Shown here piece by piece: positions 33,990-44,457 of a DNA stretch of 64,000 bases. A program made the position numbers and the translations under genes. The notes under the pieces were generated by a model. The model ran no database searches, had not been told where the DNA came from, and saw only the letters and a program-made list of their open reading frames with translations. This DNA is from Platerodrilus igneus (taxonomy: Eukaryota; Arthropoda; Insecta; Coleoptera; Lycidae): assembly GCA_036346225.1 (NCBI GenBank), contig JARFIW010001345.1:434001-498000 (forward strand), read 5' to 3'. The number at the start of each line of letters is the position of its first letter. Within the stretch, counting starts at the first letter, position 1.

Positions 33990-35540
33990 TATCAGATTTC
34001 GAAGATGAAGAAAATTTTGATGGAAATACTGTCGAACAGTCTCAAATTGAAAATAAAGTGAGCACCAAATCAACTAAATCAAACAAGAAGAAACAAAAAA
34101 TTATTTGGAAAATAAAAACTTGATATTGAGTGATGTTCAGAAAGCTTTTGGTGGTACTGATTCATTATCTTCTGCATTTCTAGAGCTCAATACACCGTAT
34201 GAATGTTTTTCATACTTTTTTACTGATAAATTGTATGACAATATAACCGAACAATCTTGTTTATATGCACAACAAATTGATGTAAGCAAACCTTTACGTC
34301 TTACTAATGCTGAACTTAAAAAGTATTTTGGAATCATTATTATGATGTCTAGTGTTCGTCTTCCAAATACACGTTGCTACTGGAGTAATGAGGTTGGTCT
34401 AGAAACGATAAAAACTGTTACGTCGTTAAATATTTTTGAAAAGATTAGACATTTCAATAATAACGAAATGCATTTCCCACGAGATCATCTAAATCATGAT
34501 GGAATTCATAAGCTTAGACTACTAGTTGATCATTTGAACAGTGTATATTTTTCTGTTTCCATTGAAATGAAACTATCGGTTGATGAGCAATTATGTTCAA
34601 CAAGAATACTACATTTCATGATAACAATACATTCGTATTATTCGTACTGTGTTGGGTACGTGGTTTTGCATACAAGTTCAATATATTCGGGACAAGAGAA
34701 TGATGATTTTCGCAGAAATATATCAGAACCAGATCTAGAAGACAGTGCAAATGGTGTTGTTAGACTAGCCAGAATTATACCAAACAACCTCAATTGCCAT
34801 TTATTCTTCGATAATTATTACACTACTGTTGATCTCTTAGCTTAATTAACCAAAAATGGAATTTTATGTCTTCGAACAGTACGGCGAAATAGAAAACCCA
34901 ACTGCAAGTTACCCACAGAAAAAGACATGATGAAAGATGTACGAGGAACAAGTTATGAGTTTGTAGCCACCTATAAAAATCTAGATATAAGTTCCATTGT
35001 ATGGAAGGACAATCGTGTAGTAGATTTATTGTCTGCTTTTGGTGGACAACAACCAATCACTTCCGTACAAAGATTTGACACAAAGTTGATGTACTTGATG
35101 TACTTGATGCCACTATAGCTCGACACAAAATACACATCAGGGGCAAAAAATGGTATATACGAATTTTTTACCACCTACTTGACATGACATTCGCTAATGC
35201 GTGGATTATTTATAGAAGAATTGCCAAAGCAAAACAAAATATTGAAATGGAGAATATGGCATTTTTTCATTTTCGAATAGAAATTTCAAAATGCTTGTGC
35301 CTAGTTACGCAAAGTATAAACATTAAACGTGGGCGTCCATCTTCCAGTACAGCAGAAGAAATGCTTGCTGTAAAAAAAACAAAAGACCCAACTCAGTAAG
35401 TCTTTTCTGGAGATGTTCGTCTAGATCAAATAGGGCACTGGATGACATGGTCTACGAGAAATAAGTGCAATTTCCAAATTGCACTGGATATTCACAGACA
35501 ATCTGTGAAAAATGCTGTTCGAATTTGTATTTCAACAAAA
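33990..35540 (+). pseudogene. piggyBac transposase, broken
   Basis: The DDE-type transposase that excises and inserts by cut and paste at TTAA. An acidic, lysine-rich N-terminus (33995-34100) precedes a stop, then 246 codons are open (34105-34845). This part holds LRLTNAELKKYFGIIIMMSSVRLP and the first catalytic Asp in LSVDEQL (residue 160). The second is in LFFDNYYT (residue 236). The usual IPFKG stretch after the first Asp is garbled, suggesting a compensated frameshift. After a TAA at 34843 the same domain reads on (34850-35100, 35184-35400) and ends in VRLDQIGHWMTWSTR, the start of the cysteine-rich C-terminal finger, whose cysteines are mostly lost. Confidence 0.85.
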
Positions 35541-35601
35541 AAAACAACTTTTTAGAAAGTTTCATGCAGAGGTCTTTTTTTTTAATAGTTTAAAAAATAT
35601 C

Positions 35602-35615
35602 ATGCATTTAAGGGT
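35602..35615 (-). repeat. Right terminal inverted repeat of piggyBac
   Basis: Complement reads ACCCTTAAATGCAT; followed by an intact TTAA at 35616-35619. Confidence 0.85.
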
Positions 35616-35619
35616 TTAA

Positions 35620-36369
35620 CGTTCATCGCTTTTACGTTTTTAGTATATTGGTTACACGATATAATTAGATTACCTTTTTGATACCCAATTACTACATAAA
35701 AGTTACTTCATTGATATACCAGCTACATAACATAAGAAACATATTTATAGTATACAACGTCATTGAACGATCTCGCATAAGGTGTGTCCCTAGCATATTA
35801 CTCAATTAATACTTTGCGCATCCTTCATTTTTACATACTAGTTACATAAAAGTCACTGCTGTGTTTGCTGGATAACTAATAAATATTGTAGGAAAAAATT
35901 TCTTTTTTAGTGTCGAGGTTTTAATCACTGACTAGATGGTAACACTACGCCGTACCATCTTCACATTTACTTTTATGACATTCACGGTGGTATTCGCATA
36001 TGTGCGTTTACGAGTCCAGTCGCATATGTATTGGACCAAAAGAAATATGCGATACAATGTTATTTCTCCAAATTAGAATGTATTTGATGTTCATTATTTT
36101 AGCATAGGCAATTAAGCTTAATTGATTCCATGTGTTTTAAACAACTAATCCATAATATCTAATACTTGCATTAACTACAGTAATTGTAAAATATTGAAAA
36201 ATAACAAAGTTATAGCTGGCGCATATTATTTGGGCCATCAAGAAACAAATATTTATTTACACAGCAAAATCTCATAGTATTTCTTCAGACAAATATTTTA
36301 ACAAAAGTGTTTTAAAGAAAGAAATTCTAGAATTATTTGAGTTTTATTAGTTATTACATGGTATTAACT
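35620..36369. other. Non-coding stretch between piggyBac and Tc1
   Basis: AT-rich; no motif recognised. It may include the left terminal region of the Tc1 element, but an inverted repeat was not identified. Confidence 0.4.
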
Positions 36370-37012
36370 TGTCAAAATGGTTCCCGGAAGTCTTGGTCTA
36401 TCAATATGCGAAATTCTATTGTTGCTGCTCATAAAAATTAACTTTCTGGGCATAAAATTGCAAAAAAATTAAGTATTCCTCAAGGAACAGTACGAAACAT
36501 AATCTCTCAATTTAAAAAGACCAAAAATATTCAAACAAAAGTTAAAACTGGGCGTACTTCCAAGATTACGAAATGAGACGAGTGAACTCTCCGGTCACTT
36601 ATTAACGAAGACCGTTGAGTTTCCTCGCGAGAATTAGCTGTAAAATGGGCAAATGCGATTGGCAGACCAATATCAAAAGATACTTGTTTGAGGGAAAAAA
36701 AAAAGGGATATGGGTTCTACAAGGCAAGTGTCTACAATCGTAAAAACTTAAAAATTTATATTATTTTACTATAGGCTAAGGAAAAACCACTTCTTACACT
36801 GAAACAAAAACGAAACCGATATTTATGGGCAATGAAGCACCAAAACTGGGTTAGTCGTCAGTGGAACTCGGTTATCTGGGATGAGGAATCTACGTTTGAG
36901 ATATGCGTTGGAGTTTCACAAAGTAGAGTTATTCGAATGCCAGGGGAAGAATATCACAAAGATTATCTCAAAAGGAAGGTTAAGTATCCGGCATCTTTGA
37001 TGGTGTGGGGAT
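36370..37012 (+). pseudogene. Tc1-type transposase, part 1 (5' of nested Gypsy)
   Basis: Shifting frames give the helix-turn-helix DNA-binding N-terminus (NSIVAAHKN, then HKIAKKLSIPQGTVRNIISQFKK) and a GRTSKIT linker. They continue with INEDR, SSRELAVKWA and KEKPLLTLKQKRNRYLWA, then the open frame 36832 onward with VIWDEESTFEI, which contains the first catalytic Asp. The frame is cut at MVWG by the Gypsy insertion at 37017 and resumes at 42591 with GCMSAKG. Several stops occur upstream of 36832, so the gene was probably dead before or soon after the insertion. Confidence 0.82.
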
Positions 37013-37016
37013 TGAT

Positions 37017-37345
37017 TGTAGCACTTACCGGTTTAGTCGGGTTAGCGAACGCTACCGGCTATTAGAGTTAGTCCTACTCGAGCTGTCGGGTTAGATGCAA
37101 GCGGTTGACTTAAATTTAAGTTACACAGGTTCTTGTTAGAGTAAATGCGTGGAGTGCATGTTGAACGAAATATTATTGTTTATTTACGCAAATGCGCGAT
37201 TTAGTACTTAGCAGTGATGGTTATAAATTTCCTCTGTTCCTATTTGTCTGTTAAATTGATTATTGTTTAAATAAACTAGTCTAGGTGTGTGTGACTTTGC
37301 ATCAATTCTTTTTATTCTTGAACCCGAAAACATCAAAATTCTACA
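37017..37345 (+). repeat. 5' LTR of nested Gypsy
   Basis: 329 bp, begins TGTAG and ends CTACA, a perfect 5-bp inverted end pair. Shares nearly all of its length with 42272-42590. Confidence 0.9.
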
Positions 37346-37370
37346 TTGGCGCCCAACGTGGCGCTCGATA
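37346..37370 (+). promoter_or_regulatory. Primer-binding site of nested Gypsy
   Basis: TTGGCGCCCAACGTGGCGCT directly follows the LTR end. TGGCGCC starts are typical of tRNA primer sites; the exact tRNA was not determined. The same core in decayed form recurs in repeat A and near 5.9 and 54.0 kb. Confidence 0.7.
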
Positions 37371-37859
37371 GGAAGGTACACGAAATTTAAAGATCAGGAT
37401 TATGAAGGTATGAGTTGTTAAATTTACTATGTGGTATTTATATTAAAATATATTGAAGCAGAACATCATCGCGTTTTATATGTACAGATGCAAAGTTAAG
37501 AAACAATAGAGTTAGTCAAGTAAAGAGCGAGTGGTTTTTAGACGCATAATAACTGTTGTTATTTATAGTGGTCGGCTGGAACGACATTGAATTTTGTTAT
37601 CGCGTTGTCGCTTTGTCTAGACAAGTGACCGCATTATAAACTTGCTTGATGGCGTGTGAGATTATAATTTCTAGAGGTAAACAGAATAGCCGATCAGCTG
37701 TTAGGAGTTAAAAACAGTGCTTTTAGTGAGATAATTTAAGTTACAAAATTAACAAGTGCGTTCTATTTTGAAATAAGTACAATATTACAATGTGATGGGA
37801 TGCTATTCGACGGTTTAATTAATAAAAAGAAATGAATTTCAAAATTAATAAACACATAA

Positions 37860-38960
37860 TGCCGCGCAGAAAGAAAAGTGCAGAGTCTGAGAGAAATGAT
37901 CCCATGATAAATTCACTTACGCAGCTGATGAAAGCAATAAAGCTTTGTTGGAAAGCATCACGGCAATGCAAGCGAATAATGCTAGCTTTGTAGAAATACT
38001 CGATATGTCTATTAAGATTGGAACTGAAAATTTAAATTGTATGTCAAAAGAAGTGTGTACGACTGTGCAACAAATGAGTAATCAGGTATCGGGGGTTTAC
38101 AAGATATTCAAAATACCGATAAAGGAAATGCTTGTAGGAAGAGCGAAGGGGCACCAAGCGAGAAAAACGAAACGAGTGTGAAAATAGAACTAATGCGGCG
38201 CGATTTATCATACATTAGCTTATTCAAAGAACTGGGGGGTACAAATTTAGTATTTAGACCAAACGAATCTGTGAACCCGGTAGCTTTTATAAATGAGCTA
38301 CAGGAAATTTTTGTAGAAGCGGGTGTATCAGTGGAGAAAGAAGTCACCCTGGCGATAAAATCCCTCCGAGGATCCGCCTCTGATTGGGCATCTATAAAAA
38401 AGAAATGTTTTATAAATTGTGAGTATTTTAAGATACGTTTTCTAGAAAGGTTTGGGGCCCTGAGAAACGCCGTGAGGTTTATTGTAATTTGAAATTTGAG
38501 GAACACAAATTTGGATCTAGAGCAGACTACTTTAAGAAAATTGTTATTTAGATGAAGAATTGTCAGAGTATGAGGTAATAAAATTAATTTCATCACATTT
38601 TAATTTTCAAACTAAACGGGGAATTTATAACGGGGGTTGTCGAACTATAGATGAGACTGAAGAGTTTATAAGAAAGTTAGATGAGATGGATAATCAAAGA
38701 GATGGGTGTAATGGCCGGAATCGACGGGGCACTCGAAAGGAACGTGGCAGGTGGTCGAAGTTTTAGAAGAATCGAACTGAAAATGATAGGTATATGGCTG
38801 AGCGAGGAGCTGAGGATAGGCATCGAATGGAAAATATGAATCGAGTAGAGAGGTGAAGGGAGGAAAAAGAAGTACAAGTAGGAGCACGAAGAAGGGAAAT
38901 TAATCATTTAGAAAGAATAAATGAATCGGGAGGGTTAACAGAAAAGAATCAGGATGACGC
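37860..38960 (+). pseudogene. gag: Nested Gypsy gag, frameshifted
   Basis: Begins MPRRKKSAESERND at 37860, shifts near 37940 into ALLESITAMQANN (37945-38181), and shifts again near 38100 into the 38178-38492 frame. This last frame has the capsid block: FINELQEIFVEAGV, then EVTLAIKSLRGSASDW, then FKIRFLERFG, the standard Gypsy Gag pattern. A stop follows; later frames (38560-38766) are rich in Asp, Arg and Gly, a possible nucleic-acid-binding tail. No zinc knuckle seen. Confidence 0.75.
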
Positions 38961-38982
38961 AAGAGGGAATAAGTCAGTACAA

Positions 38983-39267
38983 ATGTTCACTCAAAATAAT
39001 GAGGAATTATTACAGGAAAGTGAGGAGGAAAATGAGCAGGCGAAGAATGTATTGCCGGTTCTAGGGGGATATGTGGCAAATGTTGGTACGTCCATTTTGA
39101 TTGATAGCGGCAGTCAGCTGTCATGTGTTTCACAGAATTTCTTTCAGGAGATGCAGAAAGGAAATCCAGAAATTCCAATCTTGCCTGTTACTAATACTGT
39201 TATCGTCGGTGCTTTGCGTAATAAAAAAAAAAAATTAAGCAACAAGCGTGGCCTGAATTTTGAATAA
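38983..39267 (+). pseudogene. pol: Nested Gypsy aspartic protease
   Basis: 94 codons with the active site in SILIDSGSQLSCVSQ (about residues 38-52). The catalytic DSG is intact. The C-terminal ILG-type block is missing from this frame because it stops after a run of A residues (39223-39234) that probably caused a frameshift; the next frame opens with RIIGYAQGNW. Confidence 0.75.
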
Positions 39268-39275
39268 ATGATTCG

Positions 39276-41054
39276 TTGCGTATAATCGGTTATGCTCAAG
39301 GAAATTGGGTGTCACTAAGTTTTGATCAAGAAGAATCGCAAACGACGGGTCTGTGTGCAGCGGAAATCAGCGTACAAAATGATAGCGTTCAAATTTTTGA
39401 GTCTGTCGGGGAAGGAACGGAAATTATGGAGGATAGAATCAAGAATCCAACTGAGAAAGCTGAAGCGTTAGGAGATGCCGAGAAACAAAAATTACTGGAA
39501 ACGGTCTTGCAATTTTCAGAGGTGTTCTCGAGCAAGCCAGGTCAAATCAAGAACTATGTTCATGAAATTAAAATGAAGGACGAAACTACGTTTTTCATCA
39601 AGCCTTACCCTATTCCGCACGTGTATTATCCGGTGGTAAAGAAGCAAATTGAACAGATGTTTCACTAGGGGGTTGTTAGAGAATAACAGACGGAATTCGT
39701 TAGGCTTTTGGTCATAGTTAAAAAAAAAATGATCGCCCGAGGGTGTGTCGTTGCACGGTTTCTAAACAAACAAATGGAGAGGGACCACGTGATCCCTCCC
39801 AATGCGTCAGAGTTATTGTATAGAATTCCCCCCGGGGCTTTTCTTAGTACATTAGATTTGTGCAAGTCTTATTGGCAAGTACCACTTTTCTAACCTCATC
39901 CAAAATATACAGGTTTTATATTTGGGTGCGTTACCTATGTGTTCCAAGTGTTGCCTTTTGGGTTGGCAACGTCAGTGGCCAGTTTTATTAGAGCCATAAA
40001 ATCAGTGTTAGGAGAAGAGGTTGAGGAATTTGTTATTCCGTATGCGAATGACCTGTTAATAATATCTGGTAATGTGGAGAATCACATCAATCACATTCGA
40101 ATTGTTTTGGAAAAATTAGTTAAAGCAGTAGCTACTCTTAAATTAGAAAAATGTTCGTTTGCACGTAAGGAAGTGAAATTTGTAGGATATCCGGTGACTG
40201 CGAATAGTATAATTATGACACCTGAGCGTGTTCAGACAATTTTATATTTTGAACGGCCCCGAAACCTTAAGGTTTTGAGAGGTTTTTTAGGGTTGGTGAA
40301 CTACGATACCCGATTTATTAAAAAAAAACGGCGGTTTGGTCTTGGACAAACCGGGAGGAGCGGACATTTGAAGAAATCAAAAAAGTTTTTGCTCTCTCAC
40401 CCTGATCCGAATATAGAATTCCACATTCGTGGTGATGCTTTCCGTTATGCAATAAGGTGGTGTCTGTACCAGACAAAGGGGGGTAGAATATATGTTATTG
40501 CCTTTTACTCGAGAATGCTTCAAGGGGCCAAAGTAAACTATTCGGGTACCGAAAAAGAAGTCCTCAGCATTGTTGCGTCCTTAAAAAATTGGTATGGGTT
40601 ACTGTTAGGTCACGAGATAACTATAGTAACCTACCACAAAGCCTTGCCCTTTTTTATCACCTGTTGTCTTCTAAATTGTAGATTGTTGAGATGGAGCCTC
40701 TACTTACAACAACTTTCTCTGAAAATCGAATATTGTACCGGTTCGTCAAATTTTGTGGCCGATACCTTATTCCGATATCCTAAAGGACAAGGACATTTGA
40801 TAGACAAGCCCAGTCCTAGTCTTTTTGAAGTGATCGTGAACATTGAATATTTGAAATCAACGCAAGCCAAGGACGATGTGTGTAATAAAATTCTGCAAGA
40901 ATTGAGACAAGGAAATTTTTCGGTTCGTACTCGTCAATGGTATATTATGCATGAAGGTATAGATTTTAGGCAGAGAAATGAAAGTAATTTGGGTTTCAAC
41001 TATATATACCCAAACCGAAATTGCAGCGTTGGTATCCGCCGCTCATATAAATAA
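39276..41054 (+). pseudogene. pol: Nested Gypsy reverse transcriptase and RNase H
   Basis: One frame runs from 39276 to 41054, with stops at 39666, 39684 and 39891. It shows FFIKPYPIPHVYYPVVKKQI, then PPGAFLSTLDLCKSYWQVPL, VLPFGLATSVASFIRAI and RGFLGLVNYDTRFI. The catalytic box reads YAND (residues 35-38 of the frame starting at 39939) where YxDD is expected, so one essential Asp is changed to Asn. The RNase H part has RGDAFRYAI and SGTEKEVLSIVASL, but TDHKAL is changed to TYHKAL, losing a catalytic Asp. Both activities would be dead even without the stops. Confidence 0.85.
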
Positions 41055-41997
41055 TGTCCATTTAGGTCCTGAAAAATGTTATAAAGATCTTTGTCGTGAT
41101 TTTTACTGGCCGAAAATGAGAGAAATAATTGGTAAAATAATTAGTGGGTGCGATATCTGCCAGAAGGCCAAGTTTTCTAAACGGTGTAATAGAGAAATGT
41201 TACCTGTTTTAGTTGAAGAACCCAATCATACGTTGAGTGTGGACATGATGTGTCCACTACCGATGTCTCGGGGCGGGGTTACGCAGCTTTTTGTTGTCTT
41301 GAATATTTTCAGCAAAAGAGTTACGCTGTATCCGTTGAAAACAGCATCGTCTGTGTCCATCGTAAGGTGTTTATTGAACTATTTTATTCAAGTGGGTAAA
41401 CCTAAAGTGATCCTATCTGACAATGAATCTCAGTTTGGCAGTCGGCTCTATTTGAGCAAAATGAAAGAGCAAGGTGTGGCGGTGGCTCACACATCAGTTT
41501 ATCTTCCGCAAGGGAATATGGTCGAGCGGGCGAACCGTGTTATTGGTCGATTAATTCGTACGTTCCGTGTTTCTCAGCACCAAAAATGGGCTCATCTGAT
41601 ACCTAAAGTAGCCGCCTATTTAAATCAGGTCATTCATTCAAGTACTGGCTTCACTTCGTTGGAAGTCCATGAGAATAGAATCATGAATTGAAATAGCCGG
41701 GGCGTGGTTCCGTTTCCAAAGTCTAAAGCTGTGGTCGCGCTTGCTGGATCTTGTTTGGTGTCGCAAGCAGAAATGCGAAAATTTAAACATGATTTGACTC
41801 ATAAGCTGATTTCATTTGAAGTGGGAGATATAGTACTGATTCCAAACCACGAAGCGTCCTCTGGTGAAAATCATCAAATTAAAAAATTTTTCCTAATTTT
41901 TCGGGGTCCTTGTACCATACTAGAGAAGTTAAACAATAATGCATATCGGGTGGTGGAAGACTCCACTGGTATGTCCCTAGGTACGCAGAATATTTAG
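40978..41997 (+). pseudogene. pol: Nested Gypsy integrase
   Basis: After a frameshift near 41000 the zinc-binding domain (HLGPEKCYKDL...FYWPKM...CDICQKAK) and catalytic core follow. Catalytic acids are in LSVDMMCP, VILSDNESQFG and NMVERANR. A TGA at 41689-41691 splits the frame; it resumes at 41704 with FEVGDIVLI and FRGPCTILEKLNNNAYRV, the GPY/F-type C-terminal module. Apart from the one stop the domain set is complete. Confidence 0.85.
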
Positions 41998-42260
41998 AAT
42001 ATTAAACCGTATCGATTTCCAATTTATGTTTGAGCTGCTTGGCAATTATTTGTATAGGTTTAAGTTTACTCTGTTAACTTAAGTTAAAATCTTTTTAGTT
42101 CAGTTTACACTCATAGTTATCTTATACGAGTGTATTGGTATAATTAGTTCAATGTTTAGTTCGTTCATTTTCGTAATATCAAGGGTTTTAGTTTAGTCGG
42201 TTGTATGCAAATAAGCTAGGAACAAAAACGATACCATTTATGTGTCTTGGTTCCGTTTTT

Positions 42261-42271
42261 TTGGGGGGTAA
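42261..42271 (+). promoter_or_regulatory. Polypurine tract of nested Gypsy
   Basis: TTGGGGGGTAA directly before the 3' LTR. Confidence 0.65.
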
Positions 42272-42590
42272 TGTAGCATTTACCGGTTTAGTAGGGTTAG
42301 CGAACGCTACCGGCTATTAGAGTTAGTCCTACTCGAGCTGTCAGGTTAGACGCTCGCGGTTAATATAAATTTAAGTTACACAGATTCTTGTTAGAGTAAA
42401 TGCGTGGAGTCCATGTTTAATGAAATATTATTGTTTATTTACGCAAATGCGCGATTTAGTACTTAGTAGTGCTGGTTATAAATTTCCTCTGTGCCTATTT
42501 GTCTGTTAAATTGAATAAACTAGTCTAGGTGTGTGTGACTTTGCATCAATTCTTTTTTATTCCTGAACCCAAAAACATCCAAATTCTACA
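42272..42590 (+). repeat. 3' LTR of nested Gypsy
   Basis: 319 bp, TGTAG...CTACA, matching the 5' LTR except for substitutions and about 10 missing bases near GTTAAATTGA. Confidence 0.9.
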
Positions 42591-42890
42591 GGATGCATGT
42601 CAGCAAAAGGAATCTGACGTCTGTTTTTTATTGACGGCAAGGTCAATGCTGCAAAATATAAGACAATTTTACAAGAAGAATTGTTGCCGTCCATTAATAA
42701 AATTCAACTGCCAGAAAGGAAATTTATATTTCAACAAGATGGTGCAGCAAAATCAGGTACATTGTGGTTGCAAGAAATGAATGTGCCTGTTTTACAATGG
42801 CCTTCAAGCAATCCTGATCTCTCCCCTATTGAAACACTTTGGCATCAGATGAAAAAAACACTTCGAACCACACCAGTGTATTCATTTATT
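42591..42890 (+). pseudogene. Tc1-type transposase, part 2 (3' of nested Gypsy)
   Basis: Resumes the split gene with CMSAKG, then (after a stop and shift) DGKVNAAKYKTILQEELLPS and the frame at 42681 with FIFQQDGAAKSGTLWLQ and NPDLSPIETLWHQMKK. The second catalytic Asp (QQD) and the Glu (PIE) are about 31 residues apart instead of the Tc1-typical 34; three residues seem lost after QQDGA. The coding part ends near 42880 in a TTTA repeat; no terminal repeat was found. Confidence 0.82.
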
Positions 42891-42959
42891 TATTTATTTG
42901 TTCCAACGTTTTAGTAGTCTGCTACCTGAAATTTAAGCAGACCTGGCTTCCCCACAGAA

Positions 42960-43141
42960 AGTAACCATCATGTGTTAAGTGTGTATGTGTGGGGGGGGGG
43001 GGTTGTGTGTATGTGTGTTGTGTGTGATGTTGGTCCCTGTTACGTTCCCCTTCTAGGACCAGGACCATCGGCATCCGGATACCCCAGTCGTTAAGAAAGA
43101 ACGCACAACGGACATTGACTTGTCAGTCCGGACCATCGGCA
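42960..43141. repeat. Satellite unit left of the LINE
   Basis: A GT-rich and G-run part (42978-43020), then GTGTGTGATGTTGGT, GTTACGTTCCCC, AGGACCATCGGCATCCGGATA and finally GGACCATCGGCA at 43130-43141, where it stops at the LINE. The same order, base for base in most places, is at 49235-49383. Confidence 0.8.
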
Positions 43142-44457
43142 TTATAATTTGAATAAGGGCCGCTATATTTGCGGCCACGTCCCCAATGCTCCACCCGGAG
43201 GTAATACATTGGGTTTAAACGCGAAAATAATCGTGCTTCTAAATCATTCCAACTTCATAGTTAATCCACCCTAAATAAATAACTAAATAAAAATCTAACA
43301 AGCTCTAACAATCTAACAAACATAAAAATCTGACAAACTGAAACAAAAACTAAAAACAGGGTTGTAAATAATGGTATCCCTAGCGCTGACTTTGGAGTGT
43401 ACCCGATCAACAAGACACAAGCAAAAATGAGAGGGGGAGGGATCCGTAATACCGGATAGCAGACGCCGACTCTGCTTACCAGTGCGACCTGAAGGGTCGT
43501 CTTAAAACTATCCAAATCTAGCTAACTAATTTAAATTTATCCCTAGCTTTCCCTATCATTCCCCAACTGATTTATATTATGATTACAATCTTCTCAATTC
43601 TGCTCTTCCTTCCCAAATATATACTGCAACCAAAATGGCGACAGAACGTCAAACAAAACAAATATGCCACAAAATACTACAATACATGCTAATAAATATA
43701 AAGTGTAAATATAAAATATAAATAAATATAATTATATAAATATATAAATAAATGTCTAATAAGCGTTAAGCATATAGCAGTGCACAAAATAGCAAAAGCA
43801 TAACCCTATTTATCAGGTGCACTCCCACAAGCATATGTCGGCTAGCGCCATTACACACAAAACGTGCTTGTTAAATTATTTCAAAAACTACTAATTAATG
43901 TAAATCAATGCTTGTGCGAGTACAGCCGTCACAGTTTAAGTCTTACCTCCATGATAAAATTCTCCTGCATCCGAAGATCTGGTCGTCTGCTTATATCTAA
44001 CTGTAACTTACTTCTAAGGGGAAGATGGGGTGCACTGCTAAAGTCCTGGTGGGTATGCACTAAATGTTCTTGGGGGGATCACAATCACTATCACTTCACT
44101 TTCAAGTCCTGGGGGGGAAGCGCGGTTTCACTCTATTTTATAATCTTTGTTTATTTTATTGATTTAATTTAATGAGGGTTTCTGATTTATTTGTTATTGT
44201 TTATTTGTTATTATTTATTCTCGATTTCCCGATTTTCCGCACATAATTATGTAGATAGGCGGTGATTGTATTAATGGTGTGGGGTTTCTCGTGCATATTG
44301 GACATTTGGGTATAATTATCTTGTTATTTTATTATTATTATTATTATTATAATTTTTTTTTTTTTAATATCAGGTTTTGGTTATATCTATGCTCGTATCC
44401 TTACTCACGCCAAGTCAATCTAAAATTTTCCAATCCTCCCACCAACCCCACCGAATT
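43142..44457 (-). other. 3' UTR of the LINE
   Basis: No coding signal that fits LINE proteins; a minus frame at 43515-43261 (84 codons, hydrophobic) is unrecognised. An (ATT)n array with a T run (44326-44367), read on the minus strand as A run plus (TAA)n, looks like a LINE tail in mid-UTR. The real 3' end is nevertheless set by the target duplication at 43141. Confidence 0.6.

Larger units (their letters stand above)
33541..35619 (+). mobile_element. piggyBac element with both terminal repeats
   Basis: A 2.07 kb element (33545-35615) bounded by 14-bp inverted repeats matching at 13 of 14 bases (ATCCTTAAATGCAT on the left, ACCCTTAAATGCAT as the complement of the right). piggyBac elements duplicate TTAA; here the right flank is TTAA (35616-35619) and the left is ATAA (33541-33544), one base changed. 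The transposase inside is broken, so the copy would depend on an enzyme supplied elsewhere. Confidence 0.85.
37017..42590 (+). mobile_element. Gypsy element with 0.33 kb LTRs inserted in Tc1
   Basis: A 5.57 kb LTR retrotransposon with both LTRs (37017-37345 and 42272-42590), primer site, gag, protease, RT, RNase H, integrase and polypurine tract, no env. It splits a Tc1 transposase exactly between the codons for MVWG and CMSAKG. GGAT lies directly after the 3' LTR, and a GGAT lies four bases before the 5' LTR (37009-37012), consistent with a short target duplication plus four extra bases. The two LTRs are similar but carry substitutions and a small deletion, so the insertion is not recent. 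Confidence 0.88.

Noticed and set aside
36730..36775. Possible 35-base intron in the Tc1 transposase (GTAAAAA...TATAG)
   Set aside because: Too short for a normal intron, and removal does not restore the frame.
44326..44367. A-run and (TAA)n on the minus strand as the LINE 3' end
   Set aside because: The target duplication places the end at 43142; the array is inside the 3' UTR. Retained as an alternative only if the duplication were coincidental.
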